DNA of 64,000 bases from Flavobacteriales bacterium (lineage in GTDB: Bacteria > Bacteroidota > Bacteroidia > UBA10329). A model generated the notes under the pieces. That model saw only the letters and a list, made by a program, of their open reading frames with translations. It did no database searches and was not told where the DNA came from. Below, one piece after another: positions 33,994-43,536 of the stretch. The DNA lies in contig JAIOYO010000005.1 in assembly GCA_021741075.1 (NCBI GenBank), positions 1 to 64,000 of the forward strand. Direction: 5' to 3'. The position numbers and the translations under genes were made by a program. Position 1 is the stretch's first letter, and each line of letters begins with the position of its first letter.

Positions 33994-35050
33994 AGCCGAG
34001 CAGCAAGCGCAGCTGCTGGCCGAAATCCGCAATATTCTAACCGAAGTTGGTGCGCACAACGTTGATATCTACAATCAAACCTATTGGGACTGGCAATACA
34101 AGAACCTGCCTACTGGCAAAAGCTATGTCTACGCTGCTTGGGATAGTGACAGGATTATTGGCTATTACCACGTTCCAGTTTATCGTTGTTCTATACATGG
34201 AGAAGAGAAACTGATTGGCAACATTCAGGATGTGGCGGTTAATCCGAATTACCGAGGAATTGGGCTTTTCAGGCAATTGGCAGAGTTTGCAAACAAGGAT
34301 CTTGACGCTTCGGATGTTGACCTGATTTACACGTTCCCTAACGATAAGAGCATTCGTACTTTCCTGAAATACAATGATTTCAAGATTGTTTGCGCGGTCC
34401 CAACCTATTTGCGACCTGTAAATTCGGGTGGAATTATCCGAAGTAAAATCAACCTCTTTGGGTTGGAGAAACTAGCGGGTTGGTTTATAGATGCCAGTAT
34501 CAATCTATTCTCATCCAACGTAAAACTGAAGGATGCTTCCGTTGAAGTGGTCTCGGTAATTACGGATGACGTGGAAGCTGTTTTCTCAGCATATTCAATG
34601 CAGTTTCCGAATCACTTGATTCGTGATAAGGAGTGGTTAGATTGGCGCTATCTGAAATCAATAAGAGGCAAGCATCACCTATTGGCGCTTCGCGAAAACG
34701 GGAAATTAACCGCTGTTATTGTGCTAAAGGAAGATGAAATGTTGGGCAATCAAGCATTGCTGATTATGGATTTTGCGTTTGCAGAAGGAAAAGAAAACTC
34801 AATGCTGCATTTGATATCCCAAGCACAAAAAAAGCCGAATCTAACTGGTTCTACGTTTAATCTGTTATTCGTTTCGGGCATTGCCCCTACCCTCGCCTCT
34901 TTTGGCAAGATTGGTTTTTATCGGATTCCAGAAAAGGCGAATCCGCGTGTGCTTAATCTACTGAGTAGAAGTTCGAGCAAACTAAATCCAAAATTAATTC
35001 ACGAGGAACAAAACTGGCTGCTTACGCTTGGAGATTGGGATGTGTTTTAG
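33962..35050 (+). CDS. GNAT-family N-acetyltransferase
   Basis: A 362-residue protein. The N-terminal GNAT core (~5-145) has the acetyl-CoA motif IQDVAVNPNYRGIGLFRQL. A second half (~200-350) resembles another, degenerate acyltransferase fold with WLDWRYLKSI. It overlaps the deacetylase by 32 bp in a different frame, so the two are translationally coupled. A coupled deacetylase and acetyltransferase suggests remodelling of amino-sugar acylation in a surface glycan (inference). The overlap is long; no alternative start was found without losing the conserved N-terminus. Confidence 0.8.
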   Translation: MSTALRFSRIEAEQQAQLLAEIRNILTEVGAHNVDIYNQTYWDWQYKNLPTGKSYVYAAWDSDRIIGYYHVPVYRCSIHGEEKLIGNIQDVAVNPNYRGIGLFRQLAEFANKDLDASDVDLIYTFPNDKSIRTFLKYNDFKIVCAVPTYLRPVNSGGIIRSKINLFGLEKLAGWFIDASINLFSSNVKLKDASVEVVSVITDDVEAVFSAYSMQFPNHLIRDKEWLDWRYLKSIRGKHHLLALRENGKLTAVIVLKEDEMLGNQALLIMDFAFAEGKENSMLHLISQAQKKPNLTGSTFNLLFVSGIAPTLASFGKIGFYRIPEKANPRVLNLLSRSSSKLNPKLIHEEQNWLLTLGDWDVF

Positions 35051-35128
35051 GCGTAAGTGGCTAGGATTAAGGCGTAAGAGGATAAGTCCCGGAAGTTGGC
35101 CTGAACTCCATTCTAAATTATTCATTCA

Positions 35129-36301
35129 TCATTTTTCATTAATTTGAATGGAATCTGCCACCAGTTTGGCTACTTTTCTGACGCTGTCTGTAGAACCATT
35201 CAAATCATCATAAGCTAGACCAACAGCCATTCTCCTGTACGGACGCGTGTTCGGTTTGCCAAATACACGGAAATCCGTTTGAGGGAATTTAGAGGCTTCT
35301 TCTAACCCTGAAATAATAGGTTGGTTGGCGTTCGTGCCTGAAGCGAGAACAACAGCGCTTGCCGCAACTCGTTCTAAGGTAATCTCGAGAATTGGAAGAC
35401 CAAGTACCGCTCGTGCGTGCAATTCAAATTCGGAGAAGTTCTGGGAGCCGATCAGCGTTACCATTCCTGTATCGTGCGGACGAGGAGATAATTCAGAGAA
35501 CCAAACCGTATCGCCAGAAATAAAGAATTCAACTCCCCAAATGCCTTGTCCAGTTAAAGCTTCAGTCACTTTATCGGCCATATCTTGGGCCGTTTTCAAA
35601 GCTATTTCACTCAGTGTTGCAGGTTGCCAACTCTCCATGTAATCGCCACGTTCCTGTCTATGTCCAATTGGTGGACAGAATAAGGTAGGTCCGTTCTTTT
35701 GAGTCACAGTGAGCAATGTGATCTCCGACTCAAACGGTATGAATTCCTCCACGATCACTTCCACCAAGTCTCCTCTCGAACCAGACACCGCATATTCCCA
35801 TGCTTTTAGAATCTCATCTTCAGACTTGATGGATGACTGACCTTTACCGGAAGAAGACATCAGAGGTTTTACTACGCACGGAATGCCTACTTCGGCAACA
35901 ACCGCTTTCAATTCTTCTGCTGATGTTGCGTAGCGGTAATTGGCCGTTTTTAGTCCAAGATTCTTCGCTGCGAGATCGCGAATGGCCTTTCGGTTCATGG
36001 TAAAATTGGCGGCTTTTGCGCTTGGAACCACTTGCAATCCTTGTTTCTCATAATCATAGAAACGCTCGGTACGTATAGCTTCAATTTCAGGTATCACAAG
36101 GTCTGGTTTGTGCTTCGCAACCAGTCTATCCAACTCCGCACCATCCAACATATTGATCACTTCAAACTCATGAGCTACTTGCATGCCTGGAGCGCCTTCG
36201 TAACTGTCAACCGCTATCACATATTGTCCGTATCGTTGAAGCGCAATGACGAATTCCTTTCCCAACTCGCCACTACCTAATAAGAGTATCTTTTTTCGCA
36301 T
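35129..36301 (-). CDS. purT: Formate-dependent phosphoribosylglycinamide formyltransferase (GAR transformylase 2)
   Basis: ATP-grasp enzyme of de novo purine synthesis that formylates GAR with formate and ATP, bypassing the THF-dependent PurN. It is 390 residues, the usual length. Motifs are [19 protein letters not shown] (N-terminal), PEIEAIRTE, the ATP-grasp core [15 protein letters not shown] and [27 protein letters not shown], and [14 protein letters not shown]. Convergent with the GNAT gene, with a short degenerate spacer between. No other purine gene is present. Confidence 0.96.
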   Translation of the reverse strand: MRKKILLLGSGELGKEFVIALQRYGQYVIAVDSYEGAPGMQVAHEFEVINMLDGAELDRLVAKHKPDLVIPEIEAIRTERFYDYEKQGLQVVPSAKAANFTMNRKAIRDLAAKNLGLKTANYRYATSAEELKAVVAEVGIPCVVKPLMSSSGKGQSSIKSEDEILKAWEYAVSGSRGDLVEVIVEEFIPFESEITLLTVTQKNGPTLFCPPIGHRQERGDYMESWQPATLSEIALKTAQDMADKVTEALTGQGIWGVEFFISGDTVWFSELSPRPHDTGMVTLIGSQNFSEFELHARAVLGLPILEITLERVAASAVVLASGTNANQPIISGLEEASKFPQTDFRVFGKPNTRPYRRMAVGLAYDDLNGSTDSVRKVAKLVADSIQINEK

Positions 36302-36361
36302 AACTGAAATTTGGTTGACGAATATAATCGTCCTGGTCCGAGCCCCATCTTAACATTCGGT

Positions 36362-36369
36362 TAACTTTG
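36362..36369 (+). promoter_or_regulatory. -7 element for the acid phosphatase gene
   Basis: TAACTTTG, an exact TAnnTTTG match, ends 15 nt before the ATG at 36385. It overlaps the TTG at 36367, which therefore is not the translation start. Confidence 0.5.
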
Positions 36370-36384
36370 GGCAAAATCGAATTT

Positions 36385-38751
36385 ATGAAGTATTTCTCCC
36401 TGTTCATTTTAACAATTTCCTCGCTTTTCGTTTCCGCCCAAAGCATCGTTGTAAAACCTTACTTGCAGAATGCCGAACCTACATCCATGCATGTAATGTG
36501 GGAAACCAGCACAGCCGCGGCATCTGAAGTTCAGTTTGGAACCACCACAGGTTTGGGCACAACGGTTCAGGCCACATTGGCAACAGGACTTGGCAACTCA
36601 AGAATATGCGATGCAGAACTCACAGGATTGCAACCTGCCACCAAATACTATTACAAGGCCGTTAGCGGAAATACCGAAAGCGATGTTTACCATTTCATCA
36701 CTCCACCGCTAAAGTCCTCAGAAGCCTCGTTCAACATTGTGGCCATGAGCGATATGCAGCAGGATTGGTCGCACCCTTCAGTGTTCAATGATATTGTGGA
36801 TGATAATCTCATTCCGTACATCAACCAGAATTATGGGAGTGATATAGCGGAACATCTCGGTTACTTCGTAGTTCCTGGAGATCTGGTTCAGACAGGAAGC
36901 GTTTACTCATCGTGGGCAAGCACGTTCTTCGAACCTGCGGAGAATCTTCTGAGCTACGTTCCACTCTATCCCGTTCCTGGAAATCATGAAGGAAATACAC
37001 CGTATTTCTTCCAGTATTTCAATCTGCCATTGAATGGCACCATGACCAACGATTATCCAGAACATTGGTGGTACAAGGATTATTCGAATGTGCGCTTAAT
37101 TGGTTTGGAATCGAATGGCGGTTACCGTGTTCAGGCGCAATTAGATTGGCTTCAAACCGTGTTGGATGATGCTGCTAACGATGCCGACATCGACTTTGTA
37201 TTTGCCCAACTTCATCATCCGTACGAAAGCGAATTATGGATTGCTGGAAACACAGATTACACAGGAGATGTAATCACGTTGCTTGAGAATTTCTCTACTG
37301 CATCAGGCAAGCCAAGTGTTCACTTTTTCGGACATACTCATGGTTATTCCCGTGGTCAAAGCAAAGAGCACAACCATGTAATGGTGAATGTGGCCAGCGC
37401 TGGCGGTGCGCTCGATAATTGGGGAGAATTTGCCCAGAACGATTATGCAGAGTATTCCCGTAGCGATGATGATTTCGGATACGTGATCATGGAAATTCAG
37501 GCTGGTGCCGACCCACAATTCCTATTGAAAAGATTGAGTCATGGTAGCTACGAAGATGGATTGGTAACCAACGTTCTGAAAGACACATTGCTTATCAAAT
37601 TCAACAATCCAAGCCCGACAACGCCAACAGGTATTTTTCCAGGAGAGAATGACATTCTCACTCCAGATTGTATCATCTTTTTGGGCAGCGAGTTTTCTGA
37701 TCCCGAAGGAGATGAACACGGAGCCACACAATGGCGCATTGCTACGGATGCCAACTTCAATTCCATTATTTATGACGAATGGTACCAGCACGAAAACTGG
37801 TATTTCGATGTGGATCTAATGGCCGGCAACAACATGGTCGATCAGGAAGTGACCGTACTTCAGGAGAACACCACCTATTACTGGCAAGTTCGATACAGAG
37901 ATAAAAGCTTGGCTTGGAGCGAATGGTCAGATGCCATCATGTTCCAAACGTCCACATCAAGCCTCACTCCTAACCTATTGACCAATGGCGGAGCAGAAGA
38001 TGGCGTAAACAATTGGATAGAAGATCAAGGCTCTTTTGAATCAATCAACAGTGGAGAATGTGCCGGAAACGATGCTTACGCAGGCAGTAAACTGTTTGCA
38101 GTTGGTGGTGTTTGCGATGACAATGCCTACGGAGAAGGACATCAGGATGTGGATGTTACGGCCTATTCCATTGAAATTGATGGAGGAAATGTTGAAGTAA
38201 GTTTTGGGGGATATCTAAGTGATTACAATGGTGCCGATAGACCTGAATTCAAGTTGGAGTGTTACGGAGCTACCGCAAACTTGCTTGCTACTTCATCCAC
38301 CTTCGGAAACCAAACCTCCAGTTGGACTTTGATGAGTGAATCAATGGCCGTTCCTGCAGGAACCAGAACCATCAGAATGATCTTGATGGGAACCAGGAAT
38401 GTCGGTTCCGACAATGATTCTTATTTCGATGAAATGTTCGTGAAACTGGATTTCGGTTCGCAAGGCTGCGAACAGTACACCGCAGTTGGTGTAGAAGAAC
38501 GCATTTACAACCGAGGTGTGCATGTTTATCCGAACCCGTTCACAGACGAGGCAACGATTGAAGTGCTGAAACCAAGCAAAACAGGAAACTACCGATTGGA
38601 ATTATTCGATCGCTCTGGTCGATTGGTCAATACATTAAACTCAACTTCTGGCAAATTCACGGTTGATGGAAAATCTTTTGTAGCCGGAATGTACTTCTAT
38701 CAGATTTCTGATGGCGATTGGTTTTCTACGGGAAAAGTGGTTGTTCAGTAA
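36385..38751 (+). CDS. Secreted purple acid phosphatase-like metallophosphoesterase, T9SS-sorted
   Basis: A 788-residue secreted enzyme. Signal peptide MKYFSLFILTISSLFVSAQ, then a fibronectin-like purple acid phosphatase N-terminal domain (~20-115, SMHVMWETSTAAASEVQFG). The calcineurin-like phosphoesterase domain (~120-390) has metal motifs VAMSDMQQDW, VVPGDLVQTG, PGNHEGN, FAQLHHPYES and FFGHTHGYSRGQ. Further beta domains (~410-660) and a type A T9SS sorting domain (VHVYPNPFTDEATIEV to the end) follow. It probably releases phosphate from organic esters at the cell surface. The first metal motif reads SDMQ where a GDxG/SDxH form is usual, so metal coordination may be altered. Confidence 0.88.
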   Translation: MKYFSLFILTISSLFVSAQSIVVKPYLQNAEPTSMHVMWETSTAAASEVQFGTTTGLGTTVQATLATGLGNSRICDAELTGLQPATKYYYKAVSGNTESDVYHFITPPLKSSEASFNIVAMSDMQQDWSHPSVFNDIVDDNLIPYINQNYGSDIAEHLGYFVVPGDLVQTGSVYSSWASTFFEPAENLLSYVPLYPVPGNHEGNTPYFFQYFNLPLNGTMTNDYPEHWWYKDYSNVRLIGLESNGGYRVQAQLDWLQTVLDDAANDADIDFVFAQLHHPYESELWIAGNTDYTGDVITLLENFSTASGKPSVHFFGHTHGYSRGQSKEHNHVMVNVASAGGALDNWGEFAQNDYAEYSRSDDDFGYVIMEIQAGADPQFLLKRLSHGSYEDGLVTNVLKDTLLIKFNNPSPTTPTGIFPGENDILTPDCIIFLGSEFSDPEGDEHGATQWRIATDANFNSIIYDEWYQHENWYFDVDLMAGNNMVDQEVTVLQENTTYYWQVRYRDKSLAWSEWSDAIMFQTSTSSLTPNLLTNGGAEDGVNNWIEDQGSFESINSGECAGNDAYAGSKLFAVGGVCDDNAYGEGHQDVDVTAYSIEIDGGNVEVSFGGYLSDYNGADRPEFKLECYGATANLLATSSTFGNQTSSWTLMSESMAVPAGTRTIRMILMGTRNVGSDNDSYFDEMFVKLDFGSQGCEQYTAVGVEERIYNRGVHVYPNPFTDEATIEVLKPSKTGNYRLELFDRSGRLVNTLNSTSGKFTVDGKSFVAGMYFYQISDGDWFSTGKVVVQ

Positions 38752-38772
38752 GCATTTTCATACATTTCAAGC

Positions 38773-38982
38773 ATGAAAAAAGAATACACCAACGGAGATG
38801 TTGCCATAGTCTGGGAACAAGAAAAATGCATTCATTCGGCAGTTTGCGTAAAAGGTTTGGGCGAAGTATTTAAGCCAAGAGAAAAACCTTGGATCCAAAT
38901 GGGAGCCGTTTCCTCCGAAGACATCATTGCTCAGGTAAAGCAATGCCCGTCTGGTGCTATTTCTATCAAGGAAGAGAAGTAG
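38773..38982 (+). CDS. YjdI-like small iron-sulfur (divergent 4Fe-4S mono-cluster) protein
   Basis: A 69-residue protein. Cys19 and Cys25 in CIHSAVCVKGL and Cys58 in QVKQCPSGAIS, with the Trp-rich middle (KPWIQMGA), match the Fer4_19/YjdI family, which often sits next to GNAT or oxidoreductase genes. Only three cysteines are evident, so the cluster type is uncertain. It is followed one base after the stop by the FAD oxidoreductase start, implying co-translation and perhaps electron transfer between the two. TACATTTC lies 4 nt before the ATG. Confidence 0.85.
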   Translation: MKKEYTNGDVAIVWEQEKCIHSAVCVKGLGEVFKPREKPWIQMGAVSSEDIIAQVKQCPSGAISIKEEK

Positions 38983-38983
38983 T

Positions 38984-40240
38984 TTGAAGATCGGCATTAT
39001 CGGTTCTGGAGGTGCTGGAATGTGCACCGCTTGGCTCTTAGACCAAGGCCATGAATTGACCATCATAGAAAAGAAGGACTACCTCGGTGGCAATACCCAC
39101 ACGGTTGATGTTGAAGTGAACGGCATCATGCACCACGTGGATGATGGCGCCAACTGGTTCTCCCCTTCCATCTACCCGCATTTCAACAGACTTTTGGAAT
39201 TAGTGGAAATTCCATTCGATTGGGTGCCGCTGTCCATGACCTATTACAACAAACTGACGGGAAAAGTGAATGCCATGCCGCCTGTCACGTTCAGACGCAT
39301 CATTCAGATGTTTGCCAAACCACATGTGTTGCCCGAATTGCTGACCATGAACAAGGTGGTGAATGCCGCATTTCCCATAGTGGAGAATCATCAAACAGAT
39401 ATGACGCTGCGCGAATTCATGGATTCATTGAATCTGAGTCAAAAGCAGCGATCAGAATTTCTGATGCCTGTACTTTCTGGAGTTTGGGGCAGTCCGCACG
39501 ATCAGACCGAAGACTTTTCTGTTTATCCACTCATGAAATACATGGTGTACCACAAACCAAGCGGACTCAAATATTACGATTGGAAGGTGATGCGAGGTGG
39601 CGTAAGAAACTACATCAAAATGATGGCCGATGCGCTTCAGAACACCGAAATTGTGGTGAAAGATGGCGTTGAATTCGTTCAACCTGATCCGTCAACGGGA
39701 AAAGTGAAAGTGAAAACGTCAAGCGGAAGAGAATTTGAATTCGACAAGCTGATCATCACGGCTGGTGCGCGCGATGCCAGCATCATCCTAAAAGATTCTG
39801 AGCACTTGGATGACGTGAAAAAGGCACTATCCAAGTTCAATTATTACCTGGCAACTGTTGCTACGCACAGCGATACCGACTTTATGCCGCCCGACAGAAA
39901 AGATTGGAGCGTGGTGAATGTGCTGAACAAGGGAAAGCACTCAGACGCCACCATTTGGGACGGTTGGAAGACCGACCAGAACGTGTTCGACAGTTACATC
40001 AACGAAGGAGACGACCCGAAGCAATTGCATCACGTTTCGGAATGGTGGTTGCCCTGCGAAACACCCGAATTCTTCCGCGCGCAGAAGGCATTGGAGAAAG
40101 TGCAAGGCACGCACAACATCTACTTTGGTGGCGATTATACCCGCGACATCGGTTCGCACGAAGATGCCATCGATTCGGCCATTGAAAACTGCAAACGCAT
40201 TTGGCCGGAGAGCGAAAGGTTGAAACAATTAACCAATTAA
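38984..40240 (+). CDS. FAD-dependent amine-oxidase-like oxidoreductase
   Basis: A flavoprotein of about 418 residues. The TTG at 38984 gives MKIGIIGSGGAGMCTAWLL, the dinucleotide-binding GxGxxG at the expected position. The GTG at 38954 would put ten basic residues ahead of it and overlap the YjdI gene. Other features are IIEKKDYLGGNTHTV (Rossmann end and FAD contact) and a C-terminal GGDYTRDIGSHEDAIDSA motif that binds FAD. Similar proteins sit near cyclopropane-fatty-acid or carotenoid genes. The substrate here is unknown, with the adjacent Fe-S protein a likely partner. Confidence 0.85.
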   Translation: MKIGIIGSGGAGMCTAWLLDQGHELTIIEKKDYLGGNTHTVDVEVNGIMHHVDDGANWFSPSIYPHFNRLLELVEIPFDWVPLSMTYYNKLTGKVNAMPPVTFRRIIQMFAKPHVLPELLTMNKVVNAAFPIVENHQTDMTLREFMDSLNLSQKQRSEFLMPVLSGVWGSPHDQTEDFSVYPLMKYMVYHKPSGLKYYDWKVMRGGVRNYIKMMADALQNTEIVVKDGVEFVQPDPSTGKVKVKTSSGREFEFDKLIITAGARDASIILKDSEHLDDVKKALSKFNYYLATVATHSDTDFMPPDRKDWSVVNVLNKGKHSDATIWDGWKTDQNVFDSYINEGDDPKQLHHVSEWWLPCETPEFFRAQKALEKVQGTHNIYFGGDYTRDIGSHEDAIDSAIENCKRIWPESERLKQLTN

Positions 40241-40255
40241 TCTGGTTCTTCATCA

Positions 40256-41002
40256 ATGAATACGGAAAGCGATAAGGAAATACTAAATGGAGTTATCATC
40301 GGATTCAGAAATCTGATTCACGAACGCTATCAATTTGATGCGTTAAAAGCGAAATACGAATTGCCTGATGCGTTTGATGAAGACCGAGTTATTCTTTACC
40401 GCGATTTCTTCTTGCATCAAGTTTATCCAGCTCCAGAAAATAGGGAATTACTAGAGGAAGCGTTTAAAAGCTTAGACAATTATCTGACTCATCCCGATAA
40501 GATGCTTCGGATAGTATTCGACTCAGCATCTATACTCTTCAGGTTTGGTTCTAGCATTCCTAAGTTGATGGGTGCTGGCATTAAAGCATTCAAATCATTC
40601 CGTATAGCTACCGAATTTGAGACCAAATTGGTGCGCAAAGCCAAAAGCAGTGGCAAACTTGCTCCCTATTCTCCCGAAGATGTTAATTCATTCATCACCG
40701 CCCTTCGCAAACGAGACATAGATGAGTTTGTGGAGAACGTTCGCGCACTACTTGAATTACTGTATGACCGCCAATTGGTGCGTGAGATTATTCAGATTCT
40801 TTCAGAACTGATTGCCAAAATGAAGAAATCACCTCGTTCCTATTCTGCCACCGAAGTGGCTGGACTTTCCATCGGACTTGACCTATTAAAAGAAGGAAAC
40901 CGATTATTCGAATCGCTTTCACAACAAGAACAACGAAAAATTCTAGAACTTGTAATCACTATTGAAGTGGATGTGCTGGAGGAGTTGTTTGCCAGACAAT
41001 AG
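40256..41002 (+). CDS. Hypothetical helical protein
   Basis: A 248-residue, apparently all-helical cytosolic protein with no signal peptide and no motif that I recognise. It has regularly spaced Leu/Ile (for example ALLELLYDRQLVREIIQILSELIAKM), which suggests a helical repeat or coiled-coil bundle. It starts 16 bp after the FAD oxidoreductase and probably belongs to the same transcript. A weak bulged hairpin lies just after its stop (about 41010-41033). Confidence 0.7.
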   Translation: MNTESDKEILNGVIIGFRNLIHERYQFDALKAKYELPDAFDEDRVILYRDFFLHQVYPAPENRELLEEAFKSLDNYLTHPDKMLRIVFDSASILFRFGSSIPKLMGAGIKAFKSFRIATEFETKLVRKAKSSGKLAPYSPEDVNSFITALRKRDIDEFVENVRALLELLYDRQLVREIIQILSELIAKMKKSPRSYSATEVAGLSIGLDLLKEGNRLFESLSQQEQRKILELVITIEVDVLEELFARQ

Positions 41003-41193
41003 GCAGACAAGTTGCTATTTACTTGTTGTCTGACGTTTCTATATTGTGGTTTGTCATTACCCTTTCTTCAATGTAAACTTCCTGCAACTAGCCAGACAGC
41101 TAGTTCGTTAGTTAATGTGAAGAATCCAGTACTAAGTCTTGGTTAATGAAGCTTTTTGTCCATGCCTTACCAAAATCATCTATTTTCGAAAGC

Positions 41194-41688
41194 ATGAACT
41201 TCCTAATTCGTACGGCCACAGAAAATGATGTTCCAAGGATAATGGAAATAACAAATCATGAGATTCTGAATTCGACAGTACTTTACGAATACGAAGCTAG
41301 AAGCATTGAAATGCAGCAGACTTGGTTCGTAGAAAAACAAACGAACAACTGGCCAGTGATTGTTGCTGAGAAAGATGGAGTTGTGGTAGGATTTGGCACT
41401 TATGGCCCGTTTCGAGCACGAATTGCTTATCAATACAGCATTGAACATTCGGTTTATGTGCACAAGAATCATCGTGGAAAAGCCATCGGCAACAAACTGA
41501 TGGTTGAACTCATTCGGTTAGCGACAGTTGGAGGTTATCATACCATGATTGCTGGTATTGACTCTGCCAATATGGGAAGTGTTGAATTTCATAGAAAATT
41601 TGGTTTTGAGGTGGTTGGAACCTTCAAAGAAGTGGGATTTAAGTTTGATAAATGGCTGAATGTTATATTCATGCAGCGATTTCTTTGA
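41194..41688 (+). CDS. GNAT N-acetyltransferase, phosphinothricin-acetyltransferase-like
   Basis: A 164-residue cytosolic acetyltransferase from ATG 41194 (MNFLIRTATENDVPRIMEI), a standard start for this family. The frame from 41146 adds unrelated sequence. Motif A is HSVYVHKNHRGKAIGNKLM, with FGTYGPFRARIAYQYSIEHS before it and the end GTFKEVGFKFDKWLNVIFMQ, typical of the PAT/YncA branch that acetylates amino acids or analogues. TATTTTCG lies 5 nt upstream of the ATG. The next gene starts 5 bp after its stop. Confidence 0.92.
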   Translation: MNFLIRTATENDVPRIMEITNHEILNSTVLYEYEARSIEMQQTWFVEKQTNNWPVIVAEKDGVVVGFGTYGPFRARIAYQYSIEHSVYVHKNHRGKAIGNKLMVELIRLATVGGYHTMIAGIDSANMGSVEFHRKFGFEVVGTFKEVGFKFDKWLNVIFMQRFL

Positions 41689-41692
41689 TGAG

Positions 41693-42205
41693 GTGAAACG
41701 AATACTTGCAATAAGCGGTTCGGCTAGTGATGAAAGCTCAAATACTGTGCTGTTGGAATCAATTAAAGTGACTTTCAAAGACGATTTTTCAATCGAAGTT
41801 TATGAGGGTCTTTGGCACTTTCCGCTCTTTAGTCCACAGTTGTTAGTGTCTGGAATCCCTGCAATCATTCAGGAATTTAAGCAGAAAGTTTCTGTTGCTG
41901 ACAGCGTTATTATTTCAACTCCCGAATACTTGCACAACATTCCGGCAGCGCTAAAAAATGCGCTGGAATGGATGACGGAATCTGGAGAATTGGTCGACAA
42001 ACCTGTGCTTGCCAGCACCTTCACTCCTGCTCCACCTCGAGGAGAATATGCCATGTTGTCGCTGCTTCAATCCTTGAAAGCAAGTAAGGCGAAAGTTGTG
42101 GCTGAATTGCCGCTTTACCGCAATCAATTAAAACTCACGAATGCTATTTTTGAATTTAACGAAAACGAACGATTTCTACTAAATGAAGCTTTGTTACTTC
42201 TTTGA
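41693..42205 (+). CDS. NADPH-dependent FMN reductase family protein
   Basis: A 170-residue flavodoxin-like oxidoreductase. The GTG at 41693 gives MKRILAISGSASDESSNTVL, where SGSxxxxSxN is the FMN phosphate loop. STPEYLHNIPAALKNALEW is the second FMN-binding motif. A start at 41660 would overlap the previous gene by 29 bp and disturb the N-terminal strand. It probably supplies reduced FMN or acts as a quinone/azo reductase. Co-transcribed with the GNAT gene. Confidence 0.9.
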   Translation: MKRILAISGSASDESSNTVLLESIKVTFKDDFSIEVYEGLWHFPLFSPQLLVSGIPAIIQEFKQKVSVADSVIISTPEYLHNIPAALKNALEWMTESGELVDKPVLASTFTPAPPRGEYAMLSLLQSLKASKAKVVAELPLYRNQLKLTNAIFEFNENERFLLNEALLLL

Positions 42206-42311
42206 AAGAATGCCACATGACTATTCCAAACTCGTAAGAATTTTAAGCTGAACTATAAAAATTCCTTCGATTTCGTTACTTATACTACTTGCTAAACTTA
42301 TTCCCCGTTGC

Positions 42312-43331
42312 ATGAATTTGAAGTTTCTCTTAATACAACTGTTCGTATTTACTTCAGTAGTCACTTGCCGAGCTCAATTCGAAAAATACTCTCACATCTA
42401 CCCTATTTCGGAAGACCCAAACGTGCGCTGGTTATCGAACTATAGCTCTTATGAAAAGACTCAGTTTGAAGCTAACCCCATCATCAAATTCAGCTTTTAC
42501 AACAACTTTGCAAAACGCTTAGCCGACACAACTAAGTTGCACTCTATGGCGCAATACTTGGATTTCAGACCGCAATTCAGGCTGTACAAAGAAGAATCGC
42601 AACCAATTAAAACACCATCGTATCGCATCTTTTTAGGCACGCAACATCTGTTTAGGTTGAAGACAAAGAAGGCTAATACCACGCAATTTATAGGCTTTGC
42701 ATATCAAACCGGACACCACAGCAATGGCCAAAGCAAATGCTCCTTTGCTGACGGAAAATTTGACGGAGGCAAATATTGCGATAGTATTTATGCAAGCATT
42801 ACCGATCAAACCGACCTTTCGGCTCTACTCAATAGAGAGACTGGTAACTATTCTATGAACCTCACGGAGCTGACCATTAACTACCGCTTCAATAAACTGA
42901 ACGCAGACAACTACGCCAAACACACACATTCCGTGTCGCTGGGTTACGTAATCAATCACAAGGGAATGTTAGGTTTCATTGATGTAGATTTGGTTTCTGC
43001 TGCCGACTTGGACATTATTGGCAGACACCGCATTCATGTGGCGTACGACTACCAGTTGGCTTTTCGATTTTCGAAAAAGTCCAAGATTTATCAGCGTATT
43101 CGACTTAAACAACAGGTAGAAGCCGTACTTGGTGCACATCCACACATTAATCCGCTACGATTAGAAACCTCCGCTACCTTCTATCCTGCTTCTACCGTGA
43201 GTGCCCTAGGGATTTCCTTCAGCTACATTTACGGACACGACAATTACAATTACCGCATTGTAGATTCTGGAAGTCAGCTTGCTATTGGACTTACTTGGGA
43301 CATGTTTCCGCCCGTGAAATTGACGAATTGA
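42312..43331 (+). CDS. Outer-membrane beta-barrel, phospholipase A1 (OMPLA/PldA)-like
   Basis: A 339-residue protein with a signal peptide (MNLKFLLIQLFVFTSVVTCRAQ) and a barrel pattern. The segment YQTGHHSNGQS matches the OMPLA active-site signature HxSNG, placing His135 and Ser137 as catalytic residues. The last strands (YGHDNYNYRIVDSGSQLAIGL...) resemble the E. coli PldA ending (DYN ... VGVG ... F). The second-site Asn is not certain; the Asn in NYSMNLTEL is a candidate. If correct, it hydrolyses misplaced phospholipids in the outer leaflet. Overall similarity is remote, so treat the function as likely but unproven. Confidence 0.6.
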   Translation: MNLKFLLIQLFVFTSVVTCRAQFEKYSHIYPISEDPNVRWLSNYSSYEKTQFEANPIIKFSFYNNFAKRLADTTKLHSMAQYLDFRPQFRLYKEESQPIKTPSYRIFLGTQHLFRLKTKKANTTQFIGFAYQTGHHSNGQSKCSFADGKFDGGKYCDSIYASITDQTDLSALLNRETGNYSMNLTELTINYRFNKLNADNYAKHTHSVSLGYVINHKGMLGFIDVDLVSAADLDIIGRHRIHVAYDYQLAFRFSKKSKIYQRIRLKQQVEAVLGAHPHINPLRLETSATFYPASTVSALGISFSYIYGHDNYNYRIVDSGSQLAIGLTWDMFPPVKLTN

Positions 43332-43339
43332 GCGTAGGA

Positions 43340-43516
<177 letters not shown>

Positions 43517-43536
43517 CTAAACGATTACTAGGGTTA

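Noticed and set aside
39220..39672. 150-codon frame inside the FAD oxidoreductase gene
   Set aside because: Shadow frame; composition rich in His/Arg/Cys and no conserved motif.
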